Shown here piece by piece: positions 9,106 to 18,090 of a DNA stretch of 64,000 nucleotides. The notes beneath the pieces are model-generated. The model had not been told where the DNA came from. It did no database searches and saw only the letters and a program-made list of their open reading frames with translations. The DNA comes from JAFDZW01 sp964404255 (lineage in GTDB: Bacteria > Bacteroidota > Ignavibacteria > Palsa-1295). Position numbers and translations under genes: made by a program. Position 1 is the first letter of the stretch, and every line of letters begins with the position of its first letter. The DNA is taken from positions 39,987-103,986 of the forward strand of contig CAYOJJ010000014.1 in assembly GCA_964404255.1 (NCBI GenBank), read 5' to 3'.

Positions 9106-9585
9106 TCAGGCGGGCTCGACGATAACAAGAGGCTGGCCGTATTCAACCGGCTGGCCGTTCTCGACACAGATCTTGACAACCTTACCGGCAACATCACTTT
9201 CGATCTCGTTCATCAGCTTCATCGCTTCGATGATACAGAGCGTGGTACCAACTTCGATCATCTGCCCGACCTGAACGTAGGGATCGGCATCCGGTGATGG
9301 CGAACGGTAAAAAGTACCAACGATTGGAGACTTAACTTCTTTAGTGTTAGAAGCCGGCTTGGCGGCAGGAGCTGCTTCACCTGCGACGGCCGGAGCGGCT
9401 GCAGGAGCAGGTGCCTGGGGTGGCATACCATAAGAGATCGGAGCAGCAGCATACTGAATCGGTGCTGCAACCTGCTCTACTTTACGGGAAAGGCGTATCT
9501 GTGAGCCTTCTTCTTCTATTTCAAGTTCGGTCAGAGTGCTATCGTCAAATAATTTGACAACTTTTTCCAAATAATTCAGATCCAT
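9106..9585 (-). CDS. accB: Acetyl-CoA carboxylase biotin carboxyl carrier protein
   Basis: A 159-aa BCCP. An N-terminal helix region is joined by an Ala/Pro-rich linker (about residues 45-80) to a biotinyl domain with the biotinylated lysine K123 in EAMKLMNE. It carries biotin between AccC and the carboxyltransferase. This gene has an unusually strong Shine-Dalgarno: AGGAGG at 9592-9597, six bases before the ATG. Most neighbouring genes show none. It is followed by accC and preceded by efp, all on the minus strand. Confidence 0.97.
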   Translation of the reverse strand: MDLNYLEKVVKLFDDSTLTELEIEEEGSQIRLSRKVEQVAAPIQYAAAPISYGMPPQAPAPAAAPAVAGEAAPAAKPASNTKEVKSPIVGTFYRSPSPDADPYVQVGQMIEVGTTLCIIEAMKLMNEIESDVAGKVVKICVENGQPVEYGQPLVIVEPA

Positions 9586-9591
9586 GCCAAT

Positions 9592-9597
9592 CCTCCT
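9592..9597 (-). promoter_or_regulatory. Strong Shine-Dalgarno of accB
   Basis: AGGAGG on the minus strand, six bases upstream of the accB ATG. It is complementary to the CACCTCCTTT anti-Shine-Dalgarno at the 16S 3' end near 63952. It fixes the accB start. Confidence 0.8.
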
Positions 9598-9671
9598 ATG
9601 GTTCTATTCACTATAAACGACACGAAATTTACGAACACGATGCTCTCATCGCGTTCGATTTCGGTTTTAGG

Positions 9672-10247
9672 TTACTTAGTAGCTTTGACGCGTTCGAGGT
9701 AAGCACCGCTACGAGTATCGACCTTTACTAACTCGCCTTCATTAAGAAAAAGCGGCACGTTCACGACTGCGCCGGTCTCGAGTTTAGCAGGTTTTGTACC
9801 ACCGGTAGCGGTATCGCCACGCATCCCGGGATCGGTTTCTACTATCTTAAGGATGACTGCCGGAGGAACATCGAGGGAAATAACTTCTCCGTCTTCAGAA
9901 AAAAGGATGTCGACCGTATCGGATTCTTTCATATATAAAGCAGCATCGCCTACTTTTACCGGAGGAATGGTAACCTGCTCATAGGTTTCATTATCCATAA
10001 ATACAAAATCATCACCGTCTTTATAAAGGAATTGATATGGCTTCTTTTCCATACGGACAATATCGACTTCCTCGCCAGAGCGGAAACGAACTTCTTTCAA
10101 GTTACCGCTTCTTAGCGAACGCATTCTTGCCTGAACGAAAGCGCGTAAGTTACCAGGAGTGCGGTGTTCGTATTCTTCAATTCTGAATAATTCGCCACCA
10201 TCCATGCGCAGAACGGTGCCAATGCGAAAATCATTAGTCGATGCCAT
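9672..10247 (-). CDS. efp: Elongation factor P
   Basis: Relieves ribosome stalling at polyproline stretches. At 191 aa it has the three-barrel EF-P build: a KOW-like N-domain (IGTVLRMDGGELFRIEEYEH), a central domain, and a C-terminal domain with DPGMRGDTA and DTRSGAYLERVK. The tip loop of domain I reads PGNLRAF (P31-F37). The residue aligned with E. coli Lys34, which is beta-lysylated, is Asn33, not Lys or Arg, so the usual EpmA or EarP modification cannot take place there. A similar NLRAF loop is remembered from Chlorobi EF-P. It is first in the efp-accB-accC-gcvH run. Confidence 0.96.
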   Translation of the reverse strand: MASTNDFRIGTVLRMDGGELFRIEEYEHRTPGNLRAFVQARMRSLRSGNLKEVRFRSGEEVDIVRMEKKPYQFLYKDGDDFVFMDNETYEQVTIPPVKVGDAALYMKESDTVDILFSEDGEVISLDVPPAVILKIVETDPGMRGDTATGGTKPAKLETGAVVNVPLFLNEGELVKVDTRSGAYLERVKATK

Positions 10248-10272
10248 AGTATCCGTATGTATATATTAATGA

Positions 10273-10316
10273 AGTAGTTACCTTTAGCAACTACTGCCCC
10301 CTGATGCTACGTGGGG
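10273..10316. other. Two adjacent hairpins between the metalloprotease gene and efp
   Basis: AGTAGTT/AACTACT (10273-10295, 9-nt loop) and GCCCC/GGGGC (10296-10316, 11-nt loop) lie back to back, upstream of efp and downstream of the 10406 stop. There is no T-run, so they are not a clear terminator. They could be efp leader structure or a weak termination site. Confidence 0.3.
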
Positions 10317-10405
10317 CGCTTTGTAACACGGATACTGGCTAAAAGGCTTCCTTCAAATACCTGTTCACAGTGCAGGGGGTAACTGACATAAAATCAATAT
10401 ATAGC

Positions 10406-11965
10406 TTACTTTCGCACCAGTGCCAGTTTTCCAGAACTTCGGATGCCATCGGTAAGGACAGTAAAGTAATAAATACCACTGCCGACCGTATTGCCGGCAT
10501 CGTCTTTGCCATCCCAACTATGGTACCAACTGCCTTCAAACCCGATTGGGGCAGCTTCGCTATGCTTAACAAGGACGTTGGAGGTTGTATAAATATCTAA
10601 AATAGAAGAAATAGGCTTATTGGACTTATCGGAAGCCAGGATCTGTACCTCGCTGGCAGTAGTACAATTAAAAGGCTGGGGAAATACTGCAATAGTATTA
10701 TTACGCCGTTCGAACGACGTATCGCAGAAGTAAACCGGCGAACTTGAGAAGAACTGAAAACTTCCGTTTGCAGCCGATACGGTTGCATCCGGCGAGGCCG
10801 ATATAGCTATATTGCGGGAAATAACCAGCCCCCCGATCCCCCCAGACTTAGTAGTTTCGAAATAAGCAAGAGCGGCCGGATCCAGAGTAAAGCTCGTATC
10901 GCCGCCATTGGGAAGCATCGAGATCGGCAATACCCCAGCCGGATACTTATTGAGATCCGGAAGGATATGAGGCTCGGATTTATTATACCTGCTTCCACCA
11001 TCCATTACTGCCTGAAAGACCTCTGCTCCGAAATCTTTATAATCATTGCAGAACGAGCTTCCGCTCCGCTGAAGAATAGTATCGGTAGCAATAAGAAAAT
11101 CGTTTTGCTCTCGGGAATAATATTGCCAGATATTTCTTATTACGGAATCTCCATGTACTCCTGAAAGATAGCGGAAGAAAATACCGGCTCCATAACATCC
11201 CGGAGGATCGATGTGGCTAAAGAGAGAATTAGTCTTGGAAAGGAAGCTCGGCAAATACTGCAAATAATCCGGTACCCACGGTGTACTTCTTATCTCACAC
11301 CAGACAGACGACATTTCCCGGAAATTTACATCCGAACTTCGTTGCCCGAACCCATAATCGCCGGCCTGAATAACGTGCTGAAATTCATGATAGACCGTTA
11401 CACGGGCAGCATCGGTATCTTTCGTTGTATATCGTTCGTTACTAAACGCATTATCTATCGTAATAAAAGCACGAAAGAGCGGTAATCCCGATGGCGAGAA
11501 GTCAAAGGGTTTTTGAAAGTCTACCGGAGTAGTATAACCGTAATTACCAGAAGAACCCTGGCTTTGCAGGTAAATATGCCAGGTCGAATCGGCAAAACTG
11601 TAAGGTGGTTTTGGGTTTCCGAGGGTATCTATTTCAAGACGGTAGGCACCGTCGGCATATCCGGCGACAGCACGGATAAAGGCATCGGTCGCTGCATTGA
11701 TACCCGTTCTATCGAAGAATATCTTAAATCGTCCTGACGGAGAGATAATCGAGTCCTGGGTTTGGGGAGTCAGATCTAAGGTCGAAAGTGGATGACCTGC
11801 TTTTATCGCTTCCTGCAATTGGTGAATAACCGCCTCGGTACCGCAATGCCCGGTAACCGGTTGAGCATCGGATTGCTGAAAGCCCGATAGCAGCAAAAAC
11901 AAGGCCACAAAAGCAGTTACAATGCGTGAGCTGCTCTGTATTGACCGAACCGTGATTCTTTCCAC
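10406..11965 (-). CDS. Secreted zinc metalloprotease-like protein with T9SS sorting domain
   Basis: A 519-aa protein with a signal peptide of about 35 residues ending SDAQ. The zinc-binding HEFQH motif is at 193-197. A downstream FREMSSVWCE helix resembles the E.ta.W region carrying the third ligand in MXAN_6640-type putative metalloproteases. The C-terminal 80 residues form a FlgD/T9SS type A sorting domain (GSGIYYFTVLTDGIRSSGKLAL), indicating export across the outer membrane and surface attachment. It is likely a surface or secreted protease; the substrate is unknown. It is transcribed divergently from clpC across a 124-bp gap. Confidence 0.8.
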   Translation of the reverse strand: MERITVRSIQSSSRIVTAFVALFLLLSGFQQSDAQPVTGHCGTEAVIHQLQEAIKAGHPLSTLDLTPQTQDSIISPSGRFKIFFDRTGINAATDAFIRAVAGYADGAYRLEIDTLGNPKPPYSFADSTWHIYLQSQGSSGNYGYTTPVDFQKPFDFSPSGLPLFRAFITIDNAFSNERYTTKDTDAARVTVYHEFQHVIQAGDYGFGQRSSDVNFREMSSVWCEIRSTPWVPDYLQYLPSFLSKTNSLFSHIDPPGCYGAGIFFRYLSGVHGDSVIRNIWQYYSREQNDFLIATDTILQRSGSSFCNDYKDFGAEVFQAVMDGGSRYNKSEPHILPDLNKYPAGVLPISMLPNGGDTSFTLDPAALAYFETTKSGGIGGLVISRNIAISASPDATVSAANGSFQFFSSSPVYFCDTSFERRNNTIAVFPQPFNCTTASEVQILASDKSNKPISSILDIYTTSNVLVKHSEAAPIGFEGSWYHSWDGKDDAGNTVGSGIYYFTVLTDGIRSSGKLALVRK

Positions 11966-12089
11966 TCTGTTAGAATATGGTAGGTAAACGCTACACTATC
12001 ACCATGAATCCGAACTCATAGTGCTAGTGTAACAAAGGCATAAGGTATTTCGTCTTATAAGTATAGGGTAATTTTAAATAGCTACGATA

Positions 12090-14672
12090 ATGGCGCAAGA
12101 GGGAAATTTTTCAAACAGAGTTCAGGATGTGATCCGTCTTTCTCGTGAAGAAGCGATCCGCCTCGGACACGATTATATCGGTACGGAGCACCTGTTGCTC
12201 GGTATCATCCGCGAAGGCGAGGGTATCGCCGTAAAGATCCTTCGCAATCTCGGCGTCGATTTATACAAAATTAAAAAAGCTGTCGAAGATACGGTTCGCT
12301 CCGGCGGCGCAACGTTAACCATCGGTAATATCCCGCTGACCAAGCAGGCCGAGAAGGTCTTAAAGATCACCTATCTCGAAGCAAAGCTCTATAAGAGCGA
12401 GGTCATCGGCACCGAACATCTATTACTTTCATTACTGCGCGACGAAGATAATATCGCCGCTCAGATCCTTAATCAGTTCAGTTGCACCTACGATTCCGTT
12501 CGTGCCGAACTTGATAATATCATTTCAGGCCGTGCCAGCTCAGCCCCCAAACAGCCTTCGGCAGAGAAAAAGCCGGAGCGCACCAAAACGCCGGTGCTCG
12601 ATAACTTTGGCCGCGATCTGACGAAGCTCGCTGCCGAGGACAAACTCGACCCGATCATCGGCCGTGAGAAAGAGATCGAACGCGTCGCGCAGATCCTTTC
12701 CCGCCGCAAAAAGAACAACCCGGTGCTCATCGGTGAACCCGGTGTCGGTAAAACAGCTATCGCTGAAGGATTGGCATTGCGTATCGTGCAGAAGAAAGTA
12801 CCCCGTGTACTCTTTGATAAGCGCGTCGTAACGCTCGATCTTGCAGCGCTCGTTGCCGGCACCAAGTACCGCGGTCAGTTCGAAGAACGCATGAAAGCCG
12901 TGATGAACGAGCTTGAAAAAGCGAAAGATGTCATTCTCTTTATCGACGAGCTTCACACGATCGTCGGTGCAGGTGGTGCATCCGGTTCGCTCGATGCTTC
13001 GAATATGTTCAAGCCAGCCCTTGCTCGTGGAGATATCCAGTGCATCGGTGCTACGACGCTCGACGAGTATCGCCAGTTCATCGAAAAGGATGGCGCGCTC
13101 GATCGCCGCTTCCAGAAGATCATTGTCGATCCGCCGTCAGTCGATGAGACGATCCAGATCTTGCAGAACATTGCTCCGAAGTACGAAAGCCACCATCAGG
13201 TGCATTATAGCGCCAAGGCTATCGACTCGGCTGTTCGCCTTTCCGATCGTTACATTACTGACCGCTTCCTTCCTGATAAAGCGATCGATGTAATGGACGA
13301 AGCTGGTTCGCGCGTTCACCTGGCAAATGTTCATGCTCCGAAAGATGTCGAAGAACTCGAACATAAGATCGAAGACGTAAAAGGACAGAAGAATCTTGTG
13401 GTAAAGACACAGAACTTCGAAGAGGCTGCAAAGCTTCGCGATCTGGAAAAGAAATACCAGCAGGAGCTTGAAGCCGCTATCCAGAAATGGGAAGCCGATC
13501 TTGGTTCGCAGGTCTATGAAGTATCCGAAGAGGATATTGCTGATGTCATTGCCATGATGACCGGTATTCCGGTGAACAAGGTAGCTCAGAGCGAAAGCGC
13601 AAAGCTCCTAAAGATGCAGGAAGCTCTTGCCGGTACGATCGTCGGCCAGGATGAAGCGATCGAAAAACTTTCGAAAGCTATCCGTCGCACCCGTGCAGGA
13701 CTCAAAGATCCTTCCCGCCCGATCGGAAGCTTTATCTTCTTAGGACCTACCGGTGTTGGTAAAACCGAACTTGCCAAATCACTCGCCCGCTATCTCTTCG
13801 ATAGCGACGATGCTCTGATTAGAGTAGATATGAGCGAGTACATGGAGAAGTTCTCGGTATCAAGACTCGTCGGTGCACCTCCGGGATATGTTGGCTATGA
13901 AGAAGGCGGCCAGCTAACCGAGAAAGTCCGCAGAAAACCGTACTCGGTCGTTCTCTTGGACGAAATTGAGAAAGCGCATCCGGATGTCTTTAACATCCTC
14001 TTGCAGGTACTCGATGACGGTCAGCTTACCGATTCACTCGGCCGCAAGGTAGATTTCAAGAATACGATCATCATTATGACTTCTAATGTCGGTTCACGCG
14101 ACATCAAGAAGCAGCCGAAGATCGGATTCGGAGAATCCTCCAGCGCTGATGAACACGGCCGCATGAAGGAGCAGATCGATGAGTCGCTCAAGCGCCTCTT
14201 CAATCCGGAATTCCTCAACCGTGTCGATGAGACGATCGTCTTCCGTCAGCTTACCAAAGAAGATATCGTTCAGATCATCAAGATCTCGCTCAGCAAGCTG
14301 CTTAAACGTGTTCAGCAGATGGGTGTCAGCGTCGAGCTTTCACCGGCAGCACTCAACTACGTTGCCGAAAAAGGCTACGATAAGCAATATGGTGCCCGCC
14401 CGCTGCGCCGCGCAATGCAGAAATACATCGAAGACCCGATCGCCGAAGAAATTCTCAAAGGCTCGGTCAAAGAAGGTTCGATGGTAAAGGTGGATGTGGC
14501 CAACAACGATTCTGAGTTGCTTTTCCATATCGAATATGCCGGCGAAGAATCCAAGACCGTCAGTACTCATCCGACAACGATTGAAGACGTCATGAAAGAA
14601 GCAGGTATTACTCCTGCCGAAGATCTCGAAAAGCATGATGACGACGATGTTATCGATGAAGAAAAGAAATAA
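12090..14672 (+). CDS. clpC: ATP-dependent Clp protease ATP-binding subunit ClpC
   Basis: An 860-aa AAA+ unfoldase that feeds substrates to ClpP. Two N-terminal Clp_N repeats span about residues 1-145 (DYIGTEHLLLGIIREGEG and a second VIGTEHLLLSLLRDED). AAA1 has the Walker A GEPGVGKT. A UVR-like coiled segment with NFEEAAKLRDLEKK marks the ClpC type as opposed to ClpA or ClpB. AAA2 has GPTGVGKTE, and the tail is acidic. Arginine fingers and Walker B (VILFIDELHT) are present. No ctsR, mcsA or mcsB is adjacent. The gene is richer in GC than its surroundings, consistent with high expression. Confidence 0.97.
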   Translation: MAQEGNFSNRVQDVIRLSREEAIRLGHDYIGTEHLLLGIIREGEGIAVKILRNLGVDLYKIKKAVEDTVRSGGATLTIGNIPLTKQAEKVLKITYLEAKLYKSEVIGTEHLLLSLLRDEDNIAAQILNQFSCTYDSVRAELDNIISGRASSAPKQPSAEKKPERTKTPVLDNFGRDLTKLAAEDKLDPIIGREKEIERVAQILSRRKKNNPVLIGEPGVGKTAIAEGLALRIVQKKVPRVLFDKRVVTLDLAALVAGTKYRGQFEERMKAVMNELEKAKDVILFIDELHTIVGAGGASGSLDASNMFKPALARGDIQCIGATTLDEYRQFIEKDGALDRRFQKIIVDPPSVDETIQILQNIAPKYESHHQVHYSAKAIDSAVRLSDRYITDRFLPDKAIDVMDEAGSRVHLANVHAPKDVEELEHKIEDVKGQKNLVVKTQNFEEAAKLRDLEKKYQQELEAAIQKWEADLGSQVYEVSEEDIADVIAMMTGIPVNKVAQSESAKLLKMQEALAGTIVGQDEAIEKLSKAIRRTRAGLKDPSRPIGSFIFLGPTGVGKTELAKSLARYLFDSDDALIRVDMSEYMEKFSVSRLVGAPPGYVGYEEGGQLTEKVRRKPYSVVLLDEIEKAHPDVFNILLQVLDDGQLTDSLGRKVDFKNTIIIMTSNVGSRDIKKQPKIGFGESSSADEHGRMKEQIDESLKRLFNPEFLNRVDETIVFRQLTKEDIVQIIKISLSKLLKRVQQMGVSVELSPAALNYVAEKGYDKQYGARPLRRAMQKYIEDPIAEEILKGSVKEGSMVKVDVANNDSELLFHIEYAGEESKTVSTHPTTIEDVMKEAGITPAEDLEKHDDDDVIDEEKK

Positions 14673-14688
14673 GTAAAACTTCTATAAT

Positions 14689-14717
14689 AAAAAAGCCGCC
14701 TTTTAGGCGGCTTTTTT
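14689..14717. terminator. Bidirectional terminator between clpC and the HAD gene
   Basis: A 13-bp stem, AAAAAAGCCGCCT paired with AGGCGGCTTTTTT (14689-14701 and 14705-14717), has a TTT loop. It has T-runs on both strands and ends clpC on the plus strand and the converging HAD phosphatase gene on the minus strand; the minus-strand stop codon overlaps the stem. Confidence 0.92.
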
Positions 14718-15420
14718 ATTCGATCACATATAATTTAGTACGGGCCTTATGCGCTTCCTTACGTTTGTATTTCGGCCGTTCAACAAGGTAAGTTTGTAAT
14801 ATCGTCCTCACCTCGTAAAAATCTTCATACGGATGAAATGGAAGCCCCAACCGGGTACAGAAACCTTTTAACATATCCCGAGCGAAGATCACATCGGAAA
14901 TTTCAATGGGGCAAATATCCGAATATCCATCTCCAACATAAACAATAGTATCCTCATCGGCAGAAGTGGTCATAATAGTACCGCACTTACAGGCGCCGCA
15001 TCTCCAGCAAGATTCTCTGGTATGAGGAAATTCTACCGAGAGGGTACCTTCATTGGTCATCTCTACAGTATTAGTATAAAAGGCCAGGTCCAACTCATGA
15101 TGGGCAAGGATAGGCCTGATATAACAGGAAAACCCATCGCTTACTATTGTGAGCGGTATGCCCTGCTCCCGACAAAACGCTACAAATTCGATAAATCCAG
15201 AGCGGAGTTCTTGCGAAATGAATAACTCGTGGGCGGCAGTATGATCCAGATCGCGCACTGTGGCACAAGCTTCGGTAATGCACTCGGTGGCGGTATATTC
15301 TCTGGTATTTAATTTTTGCCAAACGGTAAAAGCAGAAGGTTCACCGTATAATCTAAAAAGCATATTCCAGACATCGTGCACCGTAATTGTCGCATCGAAG
15401 TCACAATAAACGTGATACAT
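14716..15420 (-). CDS. HAD-IB family phosphatase, MtnX-like
   Basis: A 234-aa haloacid-dehalogenase-superfamily phosphatase. Motif I is DFDATIT (residues 7-13), motif II is the IVSDG segment, and motif IV is YVGDGYSDICP. The middle cap has a CGACKCGT cysteine cluster typical of the MtnX-like subfamily. MtnX dephosphorylates an intermediate of methionine salvage, but no other salvage gene is nearby, so the substrate stays open. Motif I has Ala where Gly is usual. The PASTA gene lies immediately upstream (3-bp gap), so the two are probably cotranscribed. Confidence 0.82.
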   Translation of the reverse strand: MYHVYCDFDATITVHDVWNMLFRLYGEPSAFTVWQKLNTREYTATECITEACATVRDLDHTAAHELFISQELRSGFIEFVAFCREQGIPLTIVSDGFSCYIRPILAHHELDLAFYTNTVEMTNEGTLSVEFPHTRESCWRCGACKCGTIMTTSADEDTIVYVGDGYSDICPIEISDVIFARDMLKGFCTRLGLPFHPYEDFYEVRTILQTYLVERPKYKRKEAHKARTKLYVIE

Positions 15421-15423
15421 GTA

Positions 15424-16194
15424 TTATTGCTCGGTGGGTGGCTGGGCTATGGCTTTCACGGTAAAAATATCGACAAGCGAACCTTCGACCACCAACTCTC
15501 CCGGTTTAGGGGCCTGATCGAATATTGCTCCGGGTTTGCCTTCGGTGCGTTCGGTTTCAGTAATCTTGCCTCTGCCCAGTTTTATCTGTGCTAATTTTAA
15601 AAGCGCTTCATTAGGAGTCAAACCGGTAAGATCTGGCACGACCACACTGCCTGCCCGCGAGCCCTGAGAAACCGTCAGGTCGATCTTCTGGGAAGTAGTT
15701 ACTTTGGTGCCGGGCGCAGGACTTTGCTTAAAAACCGTACCGCCGGGGATAGAATCGGTAAACTCCATGTCCGTCTTGCCGAGATCAAGATTTGCTCTTA
15801 CAAGCATGATGCGCGCATCACGTAGGTTCTTGCCGATAAGATTAGGCATTTCGGCCAATTCTTTACCACCGGAGATGATAAGATAAACTTTGCGACCCGG
15901 CTTTGTTTCATCCCCTCCTTCGGGGGTCTGGCGGATCACAACATTTTGCTTGATCTTATCGTCATATAGCGTATCCCAGGTAAGCGGCTCATACCCTGCC
16001 TGTTTCAAGGTCTCAAGCGCCCTGTTGACATCCATGCCTACAACCTTCGGCAACACACTCACTTCCCCGCTTTTCACATACCAGGGTAGTAAGACTTTAT
16101 CGAAGAGCAGAATGATGGCAAAAAAACCTAAAATGCCGATCAGGCCATAGGTTAGCAGTTTTTTTATACGCGAGGGTGAGCGCCCTTTTTTCAT
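15424..16194 (-). CDS. Membrane-anchored protein with three PASTA domains
   Basis: A 256-aa protein from the ATG at 16194; the longer frame to 16272 lacks signal-anchor character. A basic N-terminus (KKGRSPSRIKK) precedes one transmembrane helix (about residues 12-32). Three PASTA repeats follow, each with a P.(L/V).G...ALLKL-like helix and a (Q.P.PG..V) turn. PASTA domains bind peptidoglycan stem peptides or muropeptides. No kinase or penicillin-binding domain is fused, so it is a stand-alone envelope protein, probably a cell-wall sensing or anchoring factor. Confidence 0.85.
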   Translation of the reverse strand: MKKGRSPSRIKKLLTYGLIGILGFFAIILLFDKVLLPWYVKSGEVSVLPKVVGMDVNRALETLKQAGYEPLTWDTLYDDKIKQNVVIRQTPEGGDETKPGRKVYLIISGGKELAEMPNLIGKNLRDARIMLVRANLDLGKTDMEFTDSIPGGTVFKQSPAPGTKVTTSQKIDLTVSQGSRAGSVVVPDLTGLTPNEALLKLAQIKLGRGKITETERTEGKPGAIFDQAPKPGELVVEGSLVDIFTVKAIAQPPTEQ

Positions 16195-16294
16195 CGTGGA
16201 TAATAACGCCTTTTTTTTACGATTGAGTTCTAAAGCCGGTAGAAACCAATGCCATAGAACCCTCGTACCCAATTATTCCGTTTAAAGCTCATAG

Positions 16295-16660
16295 ATGCCA
16301 AGTAAAGAATCATATCTGATCTATTTTCTGGTCATAAGCGGGCTGCTGCTATTGATGCAGATATTCGTATACCTATGGCTTTCCCATTTGTTACGAAAAG
16401 ATTTTCCAATACACTCGCGCAAATGGCTTCGGATAATAAAGATTGTTTTTACGTGCATGAACCTGCCCCTCTTAGTGATCTTTTTTCGCAGGCAGATTCC
16501 TGTTCAAATGACCGATATTATCCGACTAATGTTTTTCAGCTTTACGATCTGGCAGGGCCTCATGCTTATCTGGAGTATTATTCTATTGCCGGTTTCCATC
16601 GGTTTCCTGATAAAGAGGGTGTTTCGTAACCAACCACGGTCATTTCCCGTACAGCAGTAA
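16295..16660 (+). CDS. Small four-helix membrane protein paired with a metallophosphoesterase
   Basis: A 121-aa protein that is almost wholly hydrophobic, with about four transmembrane helices and basic connecting loops. Its stop is five bases before the ATG of the metallophosphoesterase gene. In many bacteria the phosphoesterase of this type carries an N-terminal membrane domain of this size in the same chain; here the two parts are separate genes in different frames. It is either a natural split or an old frameshift. No other function can be read. Confidence 0.6.
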   Translation: MPSKESYLIYFLVISGLLLLMQIFVYLWLSHLLRKDFPIHSRKWLRIIKIVFTCMNLPLLVIFFRRQIPVQMTDIIRLMFFSFTIWQGLMLIWSIILLPVSIGFLIKRVFRNQPRSFPVQQ

Positions 16661-16665
16661 GCAAA

Positions 16666-17568
16666 ATGATAGATACCACCCCGAAGTCCGAAGGACCGTT
16701 ACTAAGCCGGAGAAAATTTTTATACAGCGGAATAGTTGGCGTCAGCGCTCTTGCTATTACCGGCTGTGTTTCGGGTATTGTTACCAGAAACGATATCGAG
16801 ATCACCCACCGGACTGTTATGATCCCAAACTTGCCGCCGGAATTCAAGGGGACGACCATTACGCTCGCCAGCGATATCCATTCCGGCCCCTACATGGATA
16901 TTAACGATATGAATCATATCGTTACACTTATCAATGATCTTCAATCGGATATTATTCTCTTGCCCGGCGATTTTGTTACTACCCATCGCAATGAGATCCC
17001 TCCGGTAGCAGAAGCTCTTTCCGGCCTGAAAGCTCCGATGGGAGTCTTTGCAACGACCGGCAACCATGAGTTCTATGTCGATGCGGATATGGTAAGCCAA
17101 GGTATCACGGAATCCGGTATCAAGATGCTGCGCAATGAAAATGTCGTCCTGAAAAAAGGCGACGCTTCTTTATATCTGCTTGGTATCGATGATATCGATG
17201 CCGAAACGATCAAATTGCATCTCGACGGCAAACCGGCCCCTCATATCGATGAGACATTCAGAAATGTGCCTCACAATGCGGCAACCATCTTAATGAACCA
17301 TAAGCCTTACCGGTTCGAAGACTATGCTAAAATGAATGTCGGCCTAATGCTTTCCGGCCACACCCATGGCGGCCAGATCGTGCTGGCTCGATTCGGCAAA
17401 ACGGTGTTGTGCCCCAGTGCTTTTGCTTCTAAATTTATCGAAGGTATCTACACTCCGGCCGAAAGTCAGAGCAAATCGCAACTGTATGTTTCCCGTGGTT
17501 TAGGGACGGTTGCGCTCCCGATGCGACTTAACTGCCCCCCCGAAATAGCCCGGATCACTCTCGCATAA
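16666..17568 (+). CDS. Tat-exported metallophosphoesterase, YkuE/YaeI-like
   Basis: A 300-aa protein with all calcineurin-like phosphoesterase motifs: LASDIHSGP (D.H), LLPGDFVTT (GD), TTGNHEFY (GNHE), MNHKP and SGHTHGGQ. The N-terminus has SRRKFLYSG followed by a hydrophobic stretch and ITGC, so it is a Tat signal with a possible lipobox at about residue 25. Homologues act on UDP-2,3-diacylglucosamine or other phosphodiesters at the membrane; the substrate here is unproven. It is translationally linked to the membrane protein upstream. Confidence 0.85.
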   Translation: MIDTTPKSEGPLLSRRKFLYSGIVGVSALAITGCVSGIVTRNDIEITHRTVMIPNLPPEFKGTTITLASDIHSGPYMDINDMNHIVTLINDLQSDIILLPGDFVTTHRNEIPPVAEALSGLKAPMGVFATTGNHEFYVDADMVSQGITESGIKMLRNENVVLKKGDASLYLLGIDDIDAETIKLHLDGKPAPHIDETFRNVPHNAATILMNHKPYRFEDYAKMNVGLMLSGHTHGGQIVLARFGKTVLCPSAFASKFIEGIYTPAESQSKSQLYVSRGLGTVALPMRLNCPPEIARITLA

Positions 17569-17607
17569 AAGACTCTCTGCGTATTTTTGTAGTTTCCGTT
17601 ATACGCA

Positions 17608-18090
17608 GTGGATCTATTTACCCAACGCCCGACCGTTATTATCTATACCGATGGCGCCTGTTCCGGTAATCCCGGACCCGGTGGTTATGGGATTATTCTT
17701 ATCGATGAGCTTGGAAATCGTAAAGAGCTTTCTCAGGGATATAAACGCACAACGAACAATCGCATGGAATTGCTTGCCGTGATCGTCTCGCTGGAATCGT
17801 TGAAACGTCCTTGCTCCGTAACGCTCTATTCCGATTCTCAGTATATTGTCAATGCCATTAATGAACGCTGGTTGAAGAACTGGGTAGCAAAGAGCTGGAA
17901 AAAGGCCGATAAGAAACCGGTGCTAAACCGCGACCTTTGGGAGCGCCTTCTTCCCCTTCTTGAAACGCATCAGATCACATTCCAATGGACGAAGGGCCAT
18001 GCCGGTGATCCGAATAACGAACGGTGCGATGAGCTGGCCGTAGCCGCCTCACGTTCGGCTGAATTACTTCCCGATCTGGCAACGGCATGA
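17608..18090 (+). CDS. rnhA: Ribonuclease HI
   Basis: Degrades RNA in RNA-DNA hybrids. It is 160 aa from a GTG start. The catalytic acids are visible in YTDGACSGNPGPGG (Asp), NRMELLA (Glu), SDSQYIVN (Asp) and GHAGDPNNERCDELA (Asp). Length and motif order are as in E. coli RnhA. Its stop overlaps the start of the following acylase gene by 4 bp (ATGA), so the two are coupled. Confidence 0.97.
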   Translation: MDLFTQRPTVIIYTDGACSGNPGPGGYGIILIDELGNRKELSQGYKRTTNNRMELLAVIVSLESLKRPCSVTLYSDSQYIVNAINERWLKNWVAKSWKKADKKPVLNRDLWERLLPLLETHQITFQWTKGHAGDPNNERCDELAVAASRSAELLPDLATA

